Shown piece after piece: positions 27,604-39,828 of a stretch of 64,000 nt of DNA. Within the stretch, counting starts at the first letter, position 1. Every line of letters begins with the position of its first letter. This DNA comes from Thermotoga sp. Mc24 (GTDB taxonomy: Bacteria; Thermotogota; Thermotogae; Thermotogales; Thermotogaceae): NCBI RefSeq assembly GCF_000784835.1, contig NZ_JSFH01000007.1, positions 124,001 through 188,000 of the forward strand. The letters run 5' to 3'. The notes under the pieces are model-generated. The model ran no database searches, had not been told where the DNA came from, and saw nothing but the letters and a program-made list of their open reading frames with translations. The position numbers and the translations under genes are program-made.

Positions 27604-29233
27604 AGTAGTCTATGGCAATCTTCAAAATTTCAGGATCCCACTGGAGACCTTCGTTTTTGCGGAGAATTTCGAGGGCTGTTTTTCTATCCATGGCTTTTCT
27701 GTACGGTCTGTCGCTTGTCATTGCGTCGAACGCGTCAGCTACAGCGATGATCCTCGATTCCAACGGTATTTCTTCCCCGCGAAGTCCATCCGGGTATCCC
27801 TGACCACTGTACCATTCATGGTGATGCCTCACTATCTTCGCTATATCAGAGAAGTCTTCGATTTTGCTGATCAGTTTTTCACCGAGTTCCGGATGCTTTT
27901 TCACTTCTTCGTACTCTTCTTTTGTGAGCTTGGAAGTTTTGTTTAGAACGGCGCTTTTGACACCTATCTTTCCTATGTCGTGGAGAACGGCGGCTATTCT
28001 GATTCTCTCCACCACATGATTGGGGAGACCCATCCTTCTGGCTATTTCCTGTGAATAATCGGCGACTCTCATGCTGTGTCCGCTGGTGTAGGGATCTTTC
28101 AGCTCCACCGCATATGAGAACGCTTCTATTGTTTGGAAAAAAGTTTTTCGGAGTTTTCTGTAGAGACTCAAACGCGAGAAGAAGATCGCCAAGATTCTTG
28201 CCATCATTTTGAGGGATGAGAGCTCGTATTCGGTGATTTCCGAGTCCTTTTCGATTTCGAGGACGAGAGGTGTGTTTTCGTACTCGAAGAAAATGGCAGC
28301 TGCAGATCGTGTTCTTCCGTTTGAGACATCGTAAAACTCTGGAAAATCCCTCACATCGTTTACGAAGAGATCCTTCTTTGTTTCAAAAGCCTTTACTACG
28401 ATTCCTTTTCTGAGATTGACCATTTCAACCTGACCGTCCCTCAAAAAGAAGGTTTTTATTTCTCTGCCTTCGAGAAAAGAAACGGACGATAGAACGATTC
28501 CGGGGAACATGTCCTTCAGATAGTGTAGTATCTTCTCTATGAGTTCTGTTCTTCTTGAAACGTTTAAAACCTCTTCCAGAGAACTGATCATATTGGATAG
28601 TGTGTTTCTGTTTCTCATAACCTCAAGATACGAATCGTGGGCGTTCAGAAGAAAGAGAGAAAAGTTCAGAACGGAATTCAGGAACAACTCTTCGTCTTTT
28701 TCGAGTTCTCTACTGACGAAGATTTTGGCGGATGTCTTTCCGGCTTCTTTGTAAAGCAGATTCTCTGTGAACTCACCGACAACGATGGTTCTCTGCGAGT
28801 TTTTCAATTCGAGTCCTGAGAGTGGTTCTACAAGTTTTTTCACGTCGTAAAAAATCCTCTCAAGAGTGGGAACAGGATCGACTTCAAGATCCATTTCTCC
28901 CATGGTTTCCATGATTCTGGCCAGCTGGGTGGAGAGAACCTGAAGACTTTCGTAAGAGGCTTCCAGCTCCTGATTCACGGCTGTGAGTTGCTGGTTTAAC
29001 GCTGTAAGTTCCTGATTCATGGCAGACATTTCTTCACTTTTTTCGTTCATCTCATTTTTCAAATTTCTAAACCACTTGCGTCTGAACAGGGAAAGAAGCA
29101 AAACAAAAACAAAACAGGGGTAAGCGAGAGACAGTAAATTACCATTGAGAATTTCTAAGAAAGAGAAACTGGAAAGGAGAACAATCATGGAAATCTCAAG
29201 GAAATTGATGAGTTTTTCCATTTTTTCTGTCAC
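27590..29233 (-). CDS. Membrane-bound HD-GYP phosphodiesterase with coiled coil and GAF-like region
   Basis: Predicted cyclic-di-GMP phosphodiesterase. There are two N-terminal membrane helices, a Q/N/L coiled coil (about 65-105), a GAF-like sensor region in the middle, then the HD-GYP domain with LHDIGKIGV, RHHHEWYSGQGYP and the downstream ADAFDAMTSDRPYR. All metal-binding and GYP residues are present. Start uncertain: GTG 29233 and ATG 29221 both follow AGGAGG (29245-29250) at long spacing; the frame is open to 29287, inside the aminotransferase end. Probably co-transcribed with the aminotransferase. Confidence 0.88.
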   Translation of the reverse strand: MTEKMEKLINFLEISMIVLLSSFSFLEILNGNLLSLAYPCFVFVLLLSLFRRKWFRNLKNEMNEKSEEMSAMNQELTALNQQLTAVNQELEASYESLQVLSTQLARIMETMGEMDLEVDPVPTLERIFYDVKKLVEPLSGLELKNSQRTIVVGEFTENLLYKEAGKTSAKIFVSRELEKDEELFLNSVLNFSLFLLNAHDSYLEVMRNRNTLSNMISSLEEVLNVSRRTELIEKILHYLKDMFPGIVLSSVSFLEGREIKTFFLRDGQVEMVNLRKGIVVKAFETKKDLFVNDVRDFPEFYDVSNGRTRSAAAIFFEYENTPLVLEIEKDSEITEYELSSLKMMARILAIFFSRLSLYRKLRKTFFQTIEAFSYAVELKDPYTSGHSMRVADYSQEIARRMGLPNHVVERIRIAAVLHDIGKIGVKSAVLNKTSKLTKEEYEEVKKHPELGEKLISKIEDFSDIAKIVRHHHEWYSGQGYPDGLRGEEIPLESRIIAVADAFDAMTSDRPYRKAMDRKTALEILRKNEGLQWDPEILKIAIDYFSGF

Positions 29234-29273
29234 TTCAGTAACCAACCTCCTGTGATGCCTTAATGAATATTTT

Positions 29274-31642
<2,369 letters not shown>

Positions 31643-32365
31643 CTACAACCACCCCATTCCGTACGATATGAGAAAGAGAATGTATCCTCCAAGGGCGAGG
31701 AAAGGTCCGAACGGTATACGCGTTTTTATATCCATTTTACCTTTTCCTTTGATGAGTGCATAGAGTATCCCAGAAATTGAAGCAATCAAGATGGCAAAAA
31801 TGGAAGGAACTGGTGAGAGGAGGAAGCCTATTCCCATCGCAAGAATCACATCACCTGTTCCCAGGCCGTCTCTGTACATTACTTTCAAAACCAAAAATAT
31901 GGTTGTCACAATGAGAAAAGAGATCAAATGTTCCAGAAAGGAGGTTCTCAAGGCCACCACAAAGGAAAAGATCAGAACGGTAAAGTTCAGGTAATCCGGA
32001 ATCAGGAACGTTTCAAAGTCTATGAGTGATATCGCGATGAGGGCAGAAACGATCACACACGAAGATACGAACAGCAGGGGATCTTTTATGAGGGCGCGAT
32101 TTATCAGAAACAAAACCCCTGTTGAGAACTCCACGACAGGGTATCTGATCGGGATTTTCCATCCACAATACCGGCATTTCCCTTTCAGCAGAATGTAGCT
32201 GACAACGGGAATGTTGTCGTACCACTCTATTTTCCTCTTACAGCTGGGACAGAATGAATGAGGAGGATCCCATAATTTGAGATCCTCCTTCGTGGATCTG
32301 TATATGACAACGTTCAAAAAGCTTCCGACTGTGATGCCTATCACGAACGTCAGGAGATTCCACAA
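31643..32365 (-). CDS. pilD: Type IV prepilin peptidase / N-methyltransferase
   Basis: A 240-residue integral membrane aspartyl protease that cuts and methylates type IV prepilins or pseudopilins. The cytoplasmic loop carries CPSC and CRYC, the two Cys pairs of the methyltransferase domain; the catalytic aspartates are in DFETFLIPD and GTGDV. About seven to eight helices. The first 16 bases overlap the TPR gene. Its presence implies a type IV pilus or type II secretion set elsewhere; no pilin is in the window. Confidence 0.95.
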   Translation of the reverse strand: MWNLLTFVIGITVGSFLNVVIYRSTKEDLKLWDPPHSFCPSCKRKIEWYDNIPVVSYILLKGKCRYCGWKIPIRYPVVEFSTGVLFLINRALIKDPLLFVSSCVIVSALIAISLIDFETFLIPDYLNFTVLIFSFVVALRTSFLEHLISFLIVTTIFLVLKVMYRDGLGTGDVILAMGIGFLLSPVPSIFAILIASISGILYALIKGKGKMDIKTRIPFGPFLALGGYILFLISYGMGWL

Positions 32366-33423
32366 GCCTGTTTTTCCTCCTCTGTGAGAAGTTCGTCCAG
32401 TACCTCTTTTTTTCCATAATAATACCAGAAATTGTTCTGCCCAATATCCTCAAGGATTTCTCTGGCTTTATCGATCTGACCGAGTTTCACGTAGGGAACC
32501 ACGAGGAGCAACCGTGCCAGAGTGTTCAAAGGAGAAGATTCCACGATCTTTTCGAGCTCTTCAGCAACTTCTTTGTATTTTCCGTGTTTCAGCATCACGC
32601 GAGCCCATGGTTCTACTTCTGTGGGATACTTGGGTTTACAGTTCATGATCTTTTCTTCCATTTCTTTTGCCTTTTCTTCGTTGCCTAGATCTCTATAAAG
32701 CTGAGAAAGCTGGTAGAGGGCAGGTATGTTGTCTGGATCTATTTTCAAAAGACGTTCCAGTGTTTTTGCGGCGAGATCTTTGCGGTTTATCTCATGGTAC
32801 GCTTCTGTGATCATGAAATATGTGATCTTGTCGTTTGGGTTGTATTCCAGTTCTCTTTCCCAGTAATGAATTGCTTTTTCATAATCACCCAAGTTATAAT
32901 GGGCTTCCCCAAGGGAGGCGTACGCCTGTACCAGCCAGGGATCTATCTCCACGGCTTTATCGAGGTATTTTATTCCCTCTTCTATCTTGCCTTGCTCGAC
33001 TAGAAGAGAACCTTTCAGTTCATAGGCTGGAGCGTAGTTTTCATCTATGTCGAGCATGAACTTTATGATATCGTGTGCTGTATCGTAAAAGTTACGATCA
33101 GCGTATTCCAGTGCAAGATCGTACAGACCTTTGAGAGAAACATTTTTAAAATCTTTTGGGCTTATGTTCTCTTCCCTGAGCCATTCCTGAAATTCGGGAA
33201 AGATGAGAGGTTCATAAACGGTCTCATCGAGATGAACTACTTTCTCCAGTATTTCACAGGTTTGTACTTCTTTCATTATGTTCTCTTTTTTCTTCATGTC
33301 TTCTTTTAAGGGTTCCCAGTCTCCTTCGTAAAGGAGATCTCTGAGGGCCACAACGAAAGGCGTCGAAGTGGTGATCTCCAGCTTTTCTCCAGATAAAACG
33401 AGCGTTATTATGTGTTCCGCCAT
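32350..33423 (-). CDS. Tetratricopeptide-repeat protein
   Basis: 357 residues. The N-terminal 120 are not recognisable; from about 125 there are six or seven TPR units (for example APAYELKGSLLVEQGKIEEGI and VQAYASLGEAHYNLGDYEKA). No signal peptide, so probably a cytoplasmic scaffold; the partner is unknown. ATG at 33423 has AGGAGGG at good distance. The 3' end overlaps the prepilin peptidase start by 16 bases, so a role in the same export or pilus system is possible but only by association. Confidence 0.85.
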   Translation of the reverse strand: MAEHIITLVLSGEKLEITTSTPFVVALRDLLYEGDWEPLKEDMKKKENIMKEVQTCEILEKVVHLDETVYEPLIFPEFQEWLREENISPKDFKNVSLKGLYDLALEYADRNFYDTAHDIIKFMLDIDENYAPAYELKGSLLVEQGKIEEGIKYLDKAVEIDPWLVQAYASLGEAHYNLGDYEKAIHYWERELEYNPNDKITYFMITEAYHEINRKDLAAKTLERLLKIDPDNIPALYQLSQLYRDLGNEEKAKEMEEKIMNCKPKYPTEVEPWARVMLKHGKYKEVAEELEKIVESSPLNTLARLLLVVPYVKLGQIDKAREILEDIGQNNFWYYYGKKEVLDELLTEEEKQACGIS

Positions 33424-33457
33424 CAGCCATCCCTCCTGAAACTTGCGGTTCATATTC

Positions 33458-33486
33458 ATTTTACATCATGAAACAGAAAACGGCAA
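33458..33486 (-). promoter_or_regulatory. Promoter of the TPR-pilD-rlmI-aminotransferase unit
   Basis: On the minus strand, -35 TTGCCG (33486-33481), a 17-bp spacer and -10 TAAAAT (33463-33458), about 35 bases before the TPR start codon. Confidence 0.5.
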
Positions 33487-33530
33487 ATTTTGTGTTTCTT
33501 CTGCTAAAATCTTATCCGGAGGTGGAAAAG

Positions 33531-34688
33531 TTGAGAGTTTACATAGTGAGATACTCTGAGATAGGTCTCAAAGGAAAAAACAGAAAAGATTTTGAAGAGA
33601 TTCTCAGAAGAAACATCGAGAGGGTCACCGGAATGAAGGTGAAGAGACAGTGGGGAAGGTTTCTCATTCCGATAGATGAGAACGTAACACTCGACGATAA
33701 GCTGAAAAAAATCTTTGGGATTCAAAATTTCAGCAAAGGATTCTTAGTGAGTCACGATTTCGAGGAAGTGAAGAAATATTCACTCATTGCGGTGAAAGAA
33801 AAGCTGGAAAAAAGAAATTACAGAACTTTCAAGGTACAGGCCAAGAAAGCCTACAAGGAGTACGAAAAAGGCGTGTACGAAATAAACAGCGAACTCGGTG
33901 CTTTGATACTCAAGAACTTCAAGGAACTTTCCGTTGATGTACACAATCCGGATTTTGTTCTCGGGGTGGAAGTGAGACCAGAAGGGGTTCTGATTTTCAC
34001 GGACAGGGTGGAGTGCTACGGTGGACTCCCTGTGGGAACGGGAGGAAAAGCGGTCCTTCTTCTCTCTGGAGGGATAGACAGCCCGGTGGCAGGCTGGTAC
34101 GCTCTGAAAAGAGGAGTTCTAATAGAGTCTGTCACGTTTGTGTCTCCTCCGTTCACATCGGAGGGGGCCGTGGAAAAAGTGAGAGATATATTGAGAGTTC
34201 TCAGAGAGTTCAGTGGAGGTCATCCCTTGAGATTGCACATCGTGAATCTCACAAAGTTGCAGCTTGAGATCAAAAAGAAGGTACCTGATAAATACTCGTT
34301 GATCATGTACAGAAGGTCCATGTTCAGGATAGCGGAAAAAATAGCAGAAGAAACCGACGCTATTGCTTTTTACACGGGAGAGAACATAGGTCAGGTTGCG
34401 AGCCAGACACTGGAAAACCTCTGGTCCATAGAGAGCGTGACCACAAGACCCGTGATAAGGCCTCTTTCTGGTTTTGACAAAACAGAAATCGTCGAAAAGG
34501 CGAAGGAAATTGGGACCTACGAGATCTCTATAAAGCCTTACCAGGACAGTTGTGTTTTCTTTGCTCCGAAAAATCCTGCAACGAGATCCCATCCCTCGAT
34601 CCTCGAGAAGCTGGAACATCAGATTCCTGATCTACCTGCTCTCGAAGAAGAAGCGTTCATCTCCAGAAAAGTCGAGGTGATAGAGTGA
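33531..34688 (+). CDS. thiI: tRNA 4-thiouridine synthetase ThiI
   Basis: Adenylates U8 of tRNA and inserts sulfur; also a sulfur carrier step of thiamine synthesis in some organisms. N-terminal ferredoxin-like plus THUMP region (to about 165), then the PP-loop ATP pyrophosphatase SGGIDSPVAGW. At 385 residues it lacks the C-terminal rhodanese domain of the E. coli enzyme, as in many thermophiles, so sulfur delivery must differ; the cysteine desulfurase two genes on is the obvious donor. TTG at 33531 follows GGAGGTGG; a TGC-TAAAAT extended -10 is at 33505-33510. Confidence 0.94.
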   Translation: MRVYIVRYSEIGLKGKNRKDFEEILRRNIERVTGMKVKRQWGRFLIPIDENVTLDDKLKKIFGIQNFSKGFLVSHDFEEVKKYSLIAVKEKLEKRNYRTFKVQAKKAYKEYEKGVYEINSELGALILKNFKELSVDVHNPDFVLGVEVRPEGVLIFTDRVECYGGLPVGTGGKAVLLLSGGIDSPVAGWYALKRGVLIESVTFVSPPFTSEGAVEKVRDILRVLREFSGGHPLRLHIVNLTKLQLEIKKKVPDKYSLIMYRRSMFRIAEKIAEETDAIAFYTGENIGQVASQTLENLWSIESVTTRPVIRPLSGFDKTEIVEKAKEIGTYEISIKPYQDSCVFFAPKNPATRSHPSILEKLEHQIPDLPALEEEAFISRKVEVIE

Positions 34689-35428
34689 GAAAAATCAAAG
34701 ATCTTCTGCTGACACTGTACTTCTACTTCATAGCCACCGTATACATTGTTTTTTACGGAGGATACGTGCTTTTCAGATCATTTTTAATGAGAGATCGTGA
34801 AAAAGCCAGAAAGTACGTTTTGAAGGAGATAGAAAAATTCGGCAAAAGAGCCTTCACTTGGCTTTTTTCTGATGTGATAGTTGAAGGCAGAGAAAACATT
34901 CCAAAGGACAAGAATTTCGTGGTGGCTGCGAATCATCAGAGTCTCATGGACATCCCGTTGATTCTCGGCTTCGTTGCCACAGGCGCATTCATAGCGAAGG
35001 AAGAACTGAGAAAAATTCCAGGGGTGAACTGGTACATAAGATATCTGAACGGTGTGTTTCTTGACAGGAAAAATCCGAGAAGAGCGGTGAGAGCTCTCAG
35101 GGAAGCTATTGAAAAGCTCAAAAGTGGTGTTACCTTCATCGTCTTTCCGGAGGGAACAAGATCACCGGACGGAAGGGTTCTTCCTTTCAAAAAGGACAGC
35201 CTCATGATCGCTATGAAAACCGGTGTTCCAGTTCTTCCCGTTTCCATCTGGGGAACTTATCTGCTGATTCCAAAAGGAAGATGGACGTTCACCCCCGGAA
35301 AAGTCTTTCTCAAGATACACGAGCCGATCGATCCGAAAAAATTTTCGAGCGAGGAAGAACTCAGAAAATACGTGGAAGAGGTTGTGAAAAGGGGTGTTGA
35401 AGAGTTAGAAACGAGGTGGTCGAAATGA
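34685..35428 (+). CDS. plsC: 1-acyl-sn-glycerol-3-phosphate acyltransferase
   Basis: Makes phosphatidic acid in phospholipid synthesis; peripheral membrane enzyme with an N-terminal hydrophobic helix pair. The HX4D motif is NHQSLMD near residue 78-84, followed by the FPEGTRS acceptor-binding motif. 247 residues. I recall that a T. maritima PlsC structure defined the two-helix membrane anchor. GTG at 34685 overlaps the thiI stop (GTGA), and its own stop overlaps the cysteine desulfurase ATG. Confidence 0.95.
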   Translation: MRKIKDLLLTLYFYFIATVYIVFYGGYVLFRSFLMRDREKARKYVLKEIEKFGKRAFTWLFSDVIVEGRENIPKDKNFVVAANHQSLMDIPLILGFVATGAFIAKEELRKIPGVNWYIRYLNGVFLDRKNPRRAVRALREAIEKLKSGVTFIVFPEGTRSPDGRVLPFKKDSLMIAMKTGVPVLPVSIWGTYLLIPKGRWTFTPGKVFLKIHEPIDPKKFSSEEELRKYVEEVVKRGVEELETRWSK

Positions 35429-36579
35429 AGGTTTATTTTGACAACAACGCGACGACGAGGGTGGACGATCGGGTTCTCGAAGAGATGATCGTTTTCTACC
35501 GCGAAAAGTATGGAAATCCCAATTCCGCACACGGCATGGGTATAGAAGTCAATTTGCACATGGAAAAAGCAAGAGAAAAGGTGGCGAAAATACTCGGTGT
35601 CTCACCCTCAGAAATATTCTTCACCTCCTGTGCGACGGAGTCGATAAACTGGGTCCTCAAAACAGTCGCTGAGACATTTGAGAAAAGAAAAAGAACCATC
35701 ATCACCACTCCCGTAGAACACAAAGCGGTTCTTGAAACAGTGAAATATCTCTCGATGAAGGGTTTCAAGGTGAAGTACGTTCCCGTTGACTCCAGGGGTG
35801 TTGTGAAACTGGAAGAACTGGAAAAGCTCGTAGATGAGGATACGTTCCTCGTCAGTATCATGGCTGCGAACAACGAGGTGGGTACCATCCAGCCTGTTGA
35901 AGATGTGGTCAGGATAGTGAAAAAAAAGAACAGAGAAATTCTTGTTCATGTCGATGCCGTTCAGACGATTGGGAAGATCCCGTTCTCCCTCGAGAGACTG
36001 GGAGTGGACTACGCGAGTTTCAGCGCGCACAAATTTCACGGACCGAAAGGCGTTGGAATAACATACGTCAGGAGGGGAGTTCCCATCAGACCCCTCATAC
36101 ACGGTGGGGGGCAGGAAAGAGGGCTCAGATCTGGAACGCAGAATGTGCCGGGAATCGTCGGGGCAGCCCGTGCCATGGAAATCGCCGTTGAAGAGCTGAG
36201 CGAAGCAGCAAAACACATGGAGAAACTCAGAAGCAAACTCGTATCTGGTTTGAAGAGCTTGGGAGCCCAAATCATAACTCCTCTGGAGGTATCCCTTCCC
36301 AACACACTCTCCGTTTCTTTTCCGAACATCAGAGGGTCCACTCTTCAGAACCTTCTCTCCGGGTATGGTATTTATGTTTCAACGTCATCAGCCTGTACCA
36401 GCAAAGATGAAAGATTGAGCCATGTTCTGGATGCGATGGGAATCGATAGACAAATTGCCCAAGGGGCCATCAGAATCAGCCTCTGCAAATACAACACGGA
36501 GGAAGAAGTGAATTATTTCCTCGAGAAAATCGAAGAAATTCTCGGTTTTCTGGATTTAACTGAAAATAATCGCCGATAA
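35425..36579 (+). CDS. Cysteine desulfurase (NifS/IscS family)
   Basis: PLP enzyme that strips sulfur from cysteine for Fe-S clusters and tRNA thiolation. The PLP lysine is in SAHKFHGPKG; the catalytic, persulfide-forming cysteine is in STSSACTSK; YFDNNATT is the classic N-terminus. 384 residues. ATG at 35425 follows GAGGTGG and overlaps the plsC stop. The grouping with thiI suggests tRNA-s4U as one sulfur destination. From memory the T. maritima NifS-like protein structure comes from this gene. Confidence 0.96.
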   Translation: MKVYFDNNATTRVDDRVLEEMIVFYREKYGNPNSAHGMGIEVNLHMEKAREKVAKILGVSPSEIFFTSCATESINWVLKTVAETFEKRKRTIITTPVEHKAVLETVKYLSMKGFKVKYVPVDSRGVVKLEELEKLVDEDTFLVSIMAANNEVGTIQPVEDVVRIVKKKNREILVHVDAVQTIGKIPFSLERLGVDYASFSAHKFHGPKGVGITYVRRGVPIRPLIHGGGQERGLRSGTQNVPGIVGAARAMEIAVEELSEAAKHMEKLRSKLVSGLKSLGAQIITPLEVSLPNTLSVSFPNIRGSTLQNLLSGYGIYVSTSSACTSKDERLSHVLDAMGIDRQIAQGAIRISLCKYNTEEEVNYFLEKIEEILGFLDLTENNRR

Positions 36580-36588
36580 TGGTATAAT
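36560..36588 (+). promoter_or_regulatory. Promoter of the yicC-remA-gmk-rpoZ-coaBC operon
   Basis: Extended -10 TGG-TATAAT (TATAAT at 36583-36588), a 17-bp spacer and a partial -35 CTGAAA (36560-36565). It overlaps the end of the cysteine desulfurase gene and gives a leader of about 17 bases before the yicC GTG. Confidence 0.7.
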
Positions 36589-36612
36589 TTCAACCAGAAG
36601 GGGGAATATCTG

Positions 36613-37491
36613 GTGATAAGAAGCATGACCGGCTTCAGCAGAGTCGAGAAGGTGTCTGGTCCCTATCACTTCAGAGTCGAAGTGAAGTCTTTGAATTCGA
36701 AAGGTCTGAACATCATAAACCAGTTGCCTGGGTACCTTTCAATGAAAGAAATAGATTTGAACAATCTCGTGCAGGAGTACGTGAACAGGGGAAAAGTTCA
36801 AATCCGAATTCAGGTGAAGTTCCTGGAACCTCCCAAGGTTCTCGAAATAGACAAAAACGTTGTCAGGGCGTATTATTCGATGCTCGATGAGATAGTTGGG
36901 GAACTTTCTCTTCCTGAACCCGTGAAACTCTCGGACCTTCTGAATTTCAGAGAGGTCTTTCGGATAGAACTTTCAGACGAAGAGATAGAGAGCATCTGGA
37001 ACCATCTGATTCCCATTCTCAGAGAGGCCTTTGAAAAACTTGTCGAGGAAAGAAAGAAAGAGGGTCAAAAGATAGGCGTGGACCTGAAGAGGATCCTGGA
37101 AGACCTTTCATCCCGAGTTGAAGAAATAGAAAAAATCTCTGATCAGCTTCCCGCACTTTACCGCGAAAAGATAAAGGAGGAAGTAGAAAAGATCCTTCCA
37201 CAGGATGTCTCTGTGAAAGAAGACATTCTGGAGAATCATGTGGCTTTCATGGCTACCAAAGCCGATATAAGAGAAGAGATCACCCGGCTCAGAAGTCACA
37301 TAAAAAGAGCTCTCGAGCTGATAGAAAGCGACGATTCGGTCGGGATGAACCTGGATTTTCTCGGTCAGGAGATGTTGAGGGAGTTGAACACAATCCTTTC
37401 CAAGTCCATTTCCGGTGAGATAACCAGCCTTGCTCTCGAGGGGAAGGTACTGGTTTCTCAGTTCAGGGAACAGATTCAGAACGTTGAGTGA
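36613..37491 (+). CDS. YicC/YloC-family endoribonuclease
   Basis: 292 residues beginning with the family hallmark IRSMTGFSR. The C-terminal DUF1732 part contains the long helix with EENRLRSHIKR-like sequence (REEITRLRSHIKRALEL) and the GRKLDFLxQE-like MNLDFLGQEMLRELNT. YicC proteins were recently described as RNases in E. coli and Bacillus. GTG at 36613 with GGGGGAA upstream. First gene of a cluster (yicC, remA, gmk, rpoZ, coaBC) that is conserved in Firmicutes and in Thermotoga. Confidence 0.93.
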   Translation: MIRSMTGFSRVEKVSGPYHFRVEVKSLNSKGLNIINQLPGYLSMKEIDLNNLVQEYVNRGKVQIRIQVKFLEPPKVLEIDKNVVRAYYSMLDEIVGELSLPEPVKLSDLLNFREVFRIELSDEEIESIWNHLIPILREAFEKLVEERKKEGQKIGVDLKRILEDLSSRVEEIEKISDQLPALYREKIKEEVEKILPQDVSVKEDILENHVAFMATKADIREEITRLRSHIKRALELIESDDSVGMNLDFLGQEMLRELNTILSKSISGEITSLALEGKVLVSQFREQIQNVE

Positions 37492-37503
37492 GGGGGAGAA
37501 AGA

Positions 37504-37782
37504 ATGTACGGTCTGATCAACATCGGTTTTGGAAATGTGGTGGCGGGTGACCGTGTGATCGCCATCGTGAATCCCGAGTCCTCTCCTTTGAAGAGAATGA
37601 AAGATGAGGCGAAGCTTGAGGGGAAGCTCATCGATGCCACATATGGAAGAAAAACAAGATCGATCATCATCACGGACAGTAACCATATCATTCTGAGTGC
37701 CATCCAGCCGGAAACGATCGCTCAGAGATTCATGGAGAACTTCTACGAAATAGAAAGAGTGTTGCGAGAAACGAAAAAATAG
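37504..37782 (+). CDS. remA: RemA-family (DUF370) regulator
   Basis: 92 residues. In Bacillus, RemA is a ring-forming DNA-binding regulator of biofilm-matrix and osmoprotection genes. This copy keeps the NIGFGNVV start, the VAIVNP-like [14 protein letters not shown], and the [24 protein letters not shown] core, so it is a true family member. ATG at 37504, SD GAGGGGGAG. Targets in Thermotoga are unknown. Confidence 0.93.
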   Translation: MYGLINIGFGNVVAGDRVIAIVNPESSPLKRMKDEAKLEGKLIDATYGRKTRSIIITDSNHIILSAIQPETIAQRFMENFYEIERVLRETKK

Positions 37783-37793
37783 GAGTGTGGTTG

Positions 37794-38417
37794 ATGAAAG
37801 GAGAGCTTTTCGTCATCTGTGGTCCTTCCGGTGCGGGAAAAACCAGTATAATCAAAGAGGTTCTCAAAAGGCTGGACAACGTGGTCTTTTCCGTTTCCTG
37901 CACGACGAGGCCGAAGCGACCGTACGAGGAAGACGGTAAGGATTACTTCTTCATCACAGAAGAAGAGTTTTTGAAGCGTGTTGAAAGAGGAGAGTTTCTC
38001 GAGTGGGCTCGTGTCCACGGTCATCTCTACGGGACTCTTCGCTCTTTTGTGGAATCCCATATTAACGAAGGAAAAGATGTTGTACTCGACATAGACGTTC
38101 AGGGGGCACTTTCGGTGAAAAAGAAATACTCAGGTGCGGTGTTCATCTATGTGGCTCCTCCATCCTATGCAGATCTGAGGGAACGTATACTCAAAAGAGG
38201 AACAGAAAAGGAAGCGGACGTGCTTGTAAGGCTCGAAAACGCCAAGTGGGAACTCATGTTCATGGATGAGTTCGATTATATCGTGATAAACGAAAGGCTC
38301 GAAGATGCTGTGGAAGTGGTTGTGTCGATTGTGAGAACCGAGAGGGCAAAAGTCATCAGAAATCAGGACAGGATAGAACAGTTCAAGATGGAGGTGAAAG
38401 GATGGAAAAGATGGTGA
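37794..38417 (+). CDS. gmk: Guanylate kinase
   Basis: GMP + ATP to GDP + ADP. P-loop GPSGAGKTS near residues 10-18, the [20 protein letters not shown]-binding motif, and the DIDVQGA segment. 207 residues from the ATG at 37794, which sits eight bases after AGGAG; GTG at 37785 also opens the frame. It overlaps rpoZ by 16 bases. Confidence 0.97.
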   Translation: MKGELFVICGPSGAGKTSIIKEVLKRLDNVVFSVSCTTRPKRPYEEDGKDYFFITEEEFLKRVERGEFLEWARVHGHLYGTLRSFVESHINEGKDVVLDIDVQGALSVKKKYSGAVFIYVAPPSYADLRERILKRGTEKEADVLVRLENAKWELMFMDEFDYIVINERLEDAVEVVVSIVRTERAKVIRNQDRIEQFKMEVKGWKRW

Positions 38418-38641
38418 AGTTCAATCTCAGGTACGATGAACTGTTGAAGAAGATACCATACAAGTACGCTATACCTGTTGTTGTGGCAAAGCGTGCAGAA
38501 GCGATCAGAGAATACGCCAGACCGTTCGTAATTACAGATGACGAAAATCCTGTCAGTATCGCCTTTATGGAACTCAGCATGAACTACATCAGGATTAAAA
38601 ACGAAGAGATATTGAAAGCACTCATTCCGAAGGTGAAGTGA
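38402..38641 (+). CDS. rpoZ: RNA polymerase omega subunit
   Basis: 79 residues. The sequence [32 protein letters not shown] contains the omega signature (YK..A...AKRA..I), and the protein helps assemble the beta' subunit. The start lies within the gmk end and the stop overlaps coaBC (GTGA). The position between gmk and coaBC is conserved across bacteria. Confidence 0.93.
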   Translation: MEKMVKFNLRYDELLKKIPYKYAIPVVVAKRAEAIREYARPFVITDDENPVSIAFMELSMNYIRIKNEEILKALIPKVK

Positions 38642-39828
38642 GGATGAGAATAGTACTCGGTGTCAGTAGCGGCATAGCGATATACAAGGCTGTGGATTTG
38701 GCAAGCAAGTTGAGAAAAGAAGGGCATGAACTTCACGTAGTGATGACGCCGGACGCCACCAGAATGATTTCTCCGGTGTTGTTTTCCGCTGTTGGAAACT
38801 GTTCTGTGTATTATGACTGGATGGATGTCAATGATGGATGGATCCCGCACACTGAGCTTTCCAGAACAGCGGACGTGCTCGTTGTTGCCCCCGCGACTGC
38901 GAACACCATTTCAAAGATTGCAAACGGAATAGCGGACAACCTCCTCACGCTCGTCGCTCTCGCTTTTGATAAAGACGCGAAGATTCTTGTTCCCACGATG
39001 AATTACCGTATGTACAACAACAGACTGCTCCAAGAGAATCTTGAGAAGCTAAGAAGAAACGGCTGGTTCATTGTGGAACCCGAAGAAGGGCATCTCGCAT
39101 GTGGTGAAGTTGGAAAGGGAAGGTATCCGGAAAACGAAAAGATAGTCGAAGCGATACACCTTTTGACTTTTCCAAAGAAACTTGCCGGAAAGAGAGTTCT
39201 TATCACCGCGGGACCAACAAGAGAGCGCATAGACGCTGTGAGGTTCATCACCAACGCGAGTTCCGGAAAGATGGGATACGCACTGGCAACGGTCGCAAAG
39301 AGGATGGGAGCCAGTGTTTCTCTTGTATCCGGACCAACATCTTTGAAACCACCTTATTATGTGGATGAGTTTGTGAAGGTGGAAAGCGCTGAAGAGATGT
39401 ACGAAGAGGTGATGAAAAGATTCGAAGATACAGATATCGTGATAATGAACGCCGCTGTGGGAGATTACAGACCGAAGAGAGTTTTTGAGGGAAAGCTGAA
39501 GAAAACAGAGGGCGAGCTCGTTCTCCATCTTGAGAGAACAAAAGATATTCTCAGGGAACTCGGACAGAGAAAATCACACCAGATTCTTGTAGGTTTCGCA
39601 GCTGAGGTCGAAAATTTCGAAGAGAACGCTATGAAGAAATTGAAAGAGAAAAACCTGGATTTGCTCGTTCTGAACGATGCCCGAAAGGCGTTCTCTTCCG
39701 ACAGAGTGGAGGTCTATATATACGACAGGGACGGTTTCAGCAAAAGGATTGATGAAGATGACAAGATTCGTGTGGCTTGCGGTATTCTTGATGTTGTTTC
39801 AGATCTTGCTGGCAGATCACCTTCTTGA
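38638..39828 (+). CDS. coaBC: Bifunctional phosphopantothenoylcysteine decarboxylase/synthase
   Basis: Two middle steps of coenzyme A synthesis. The N-terminal CoaC flavoprotein half (1-185) has [14 protein letters not shown], the active His in [16 protein letters not shown], and the reactive Cys in LACGEVG. The C-terminal CoaB half has [25 protein letters not shown] and the VGFAAE motif. 396 residues. GTG at 38638 (GTGA overlap with rpoZ) or ATG at 38644. The last 70 bases overlap the L,D-transpeptidase gene. Confidence 0.96.
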   Translation: MRMRIVLGVSSGIAIYKAVDLASKLRKEGHELHVVMTPDATRMISPVLFSAVGNCSVYYDWMDVNDGWIPHTELSRTADVLVVAPATANTISKIANGIADNLLTLVALAFDKDAKILVPTMNYRMYNNRLLQENLEKLRRNGWFIVEPEEGHLACGEVGKGRYPENEKIVEAIHLLTFPKKLAGKRVLITAGPTRERIDAVRFITNASSGKMGYALATVAKRMGASVSLVSGPTSLKPPYYVDEFVKVESAEEMYEEVMKRFEDTDIVIMNAAVGDYRPKRVFEGKLKKTEGELVLHLERTKDILRELGQRKSHQILVGFAAEVENFEENAMKKLKEKNLDLLVLNDARKAFSSDRVEVYIYDRDGFSKRIDEDDKIRVACGILDVVSDLAGRSPS

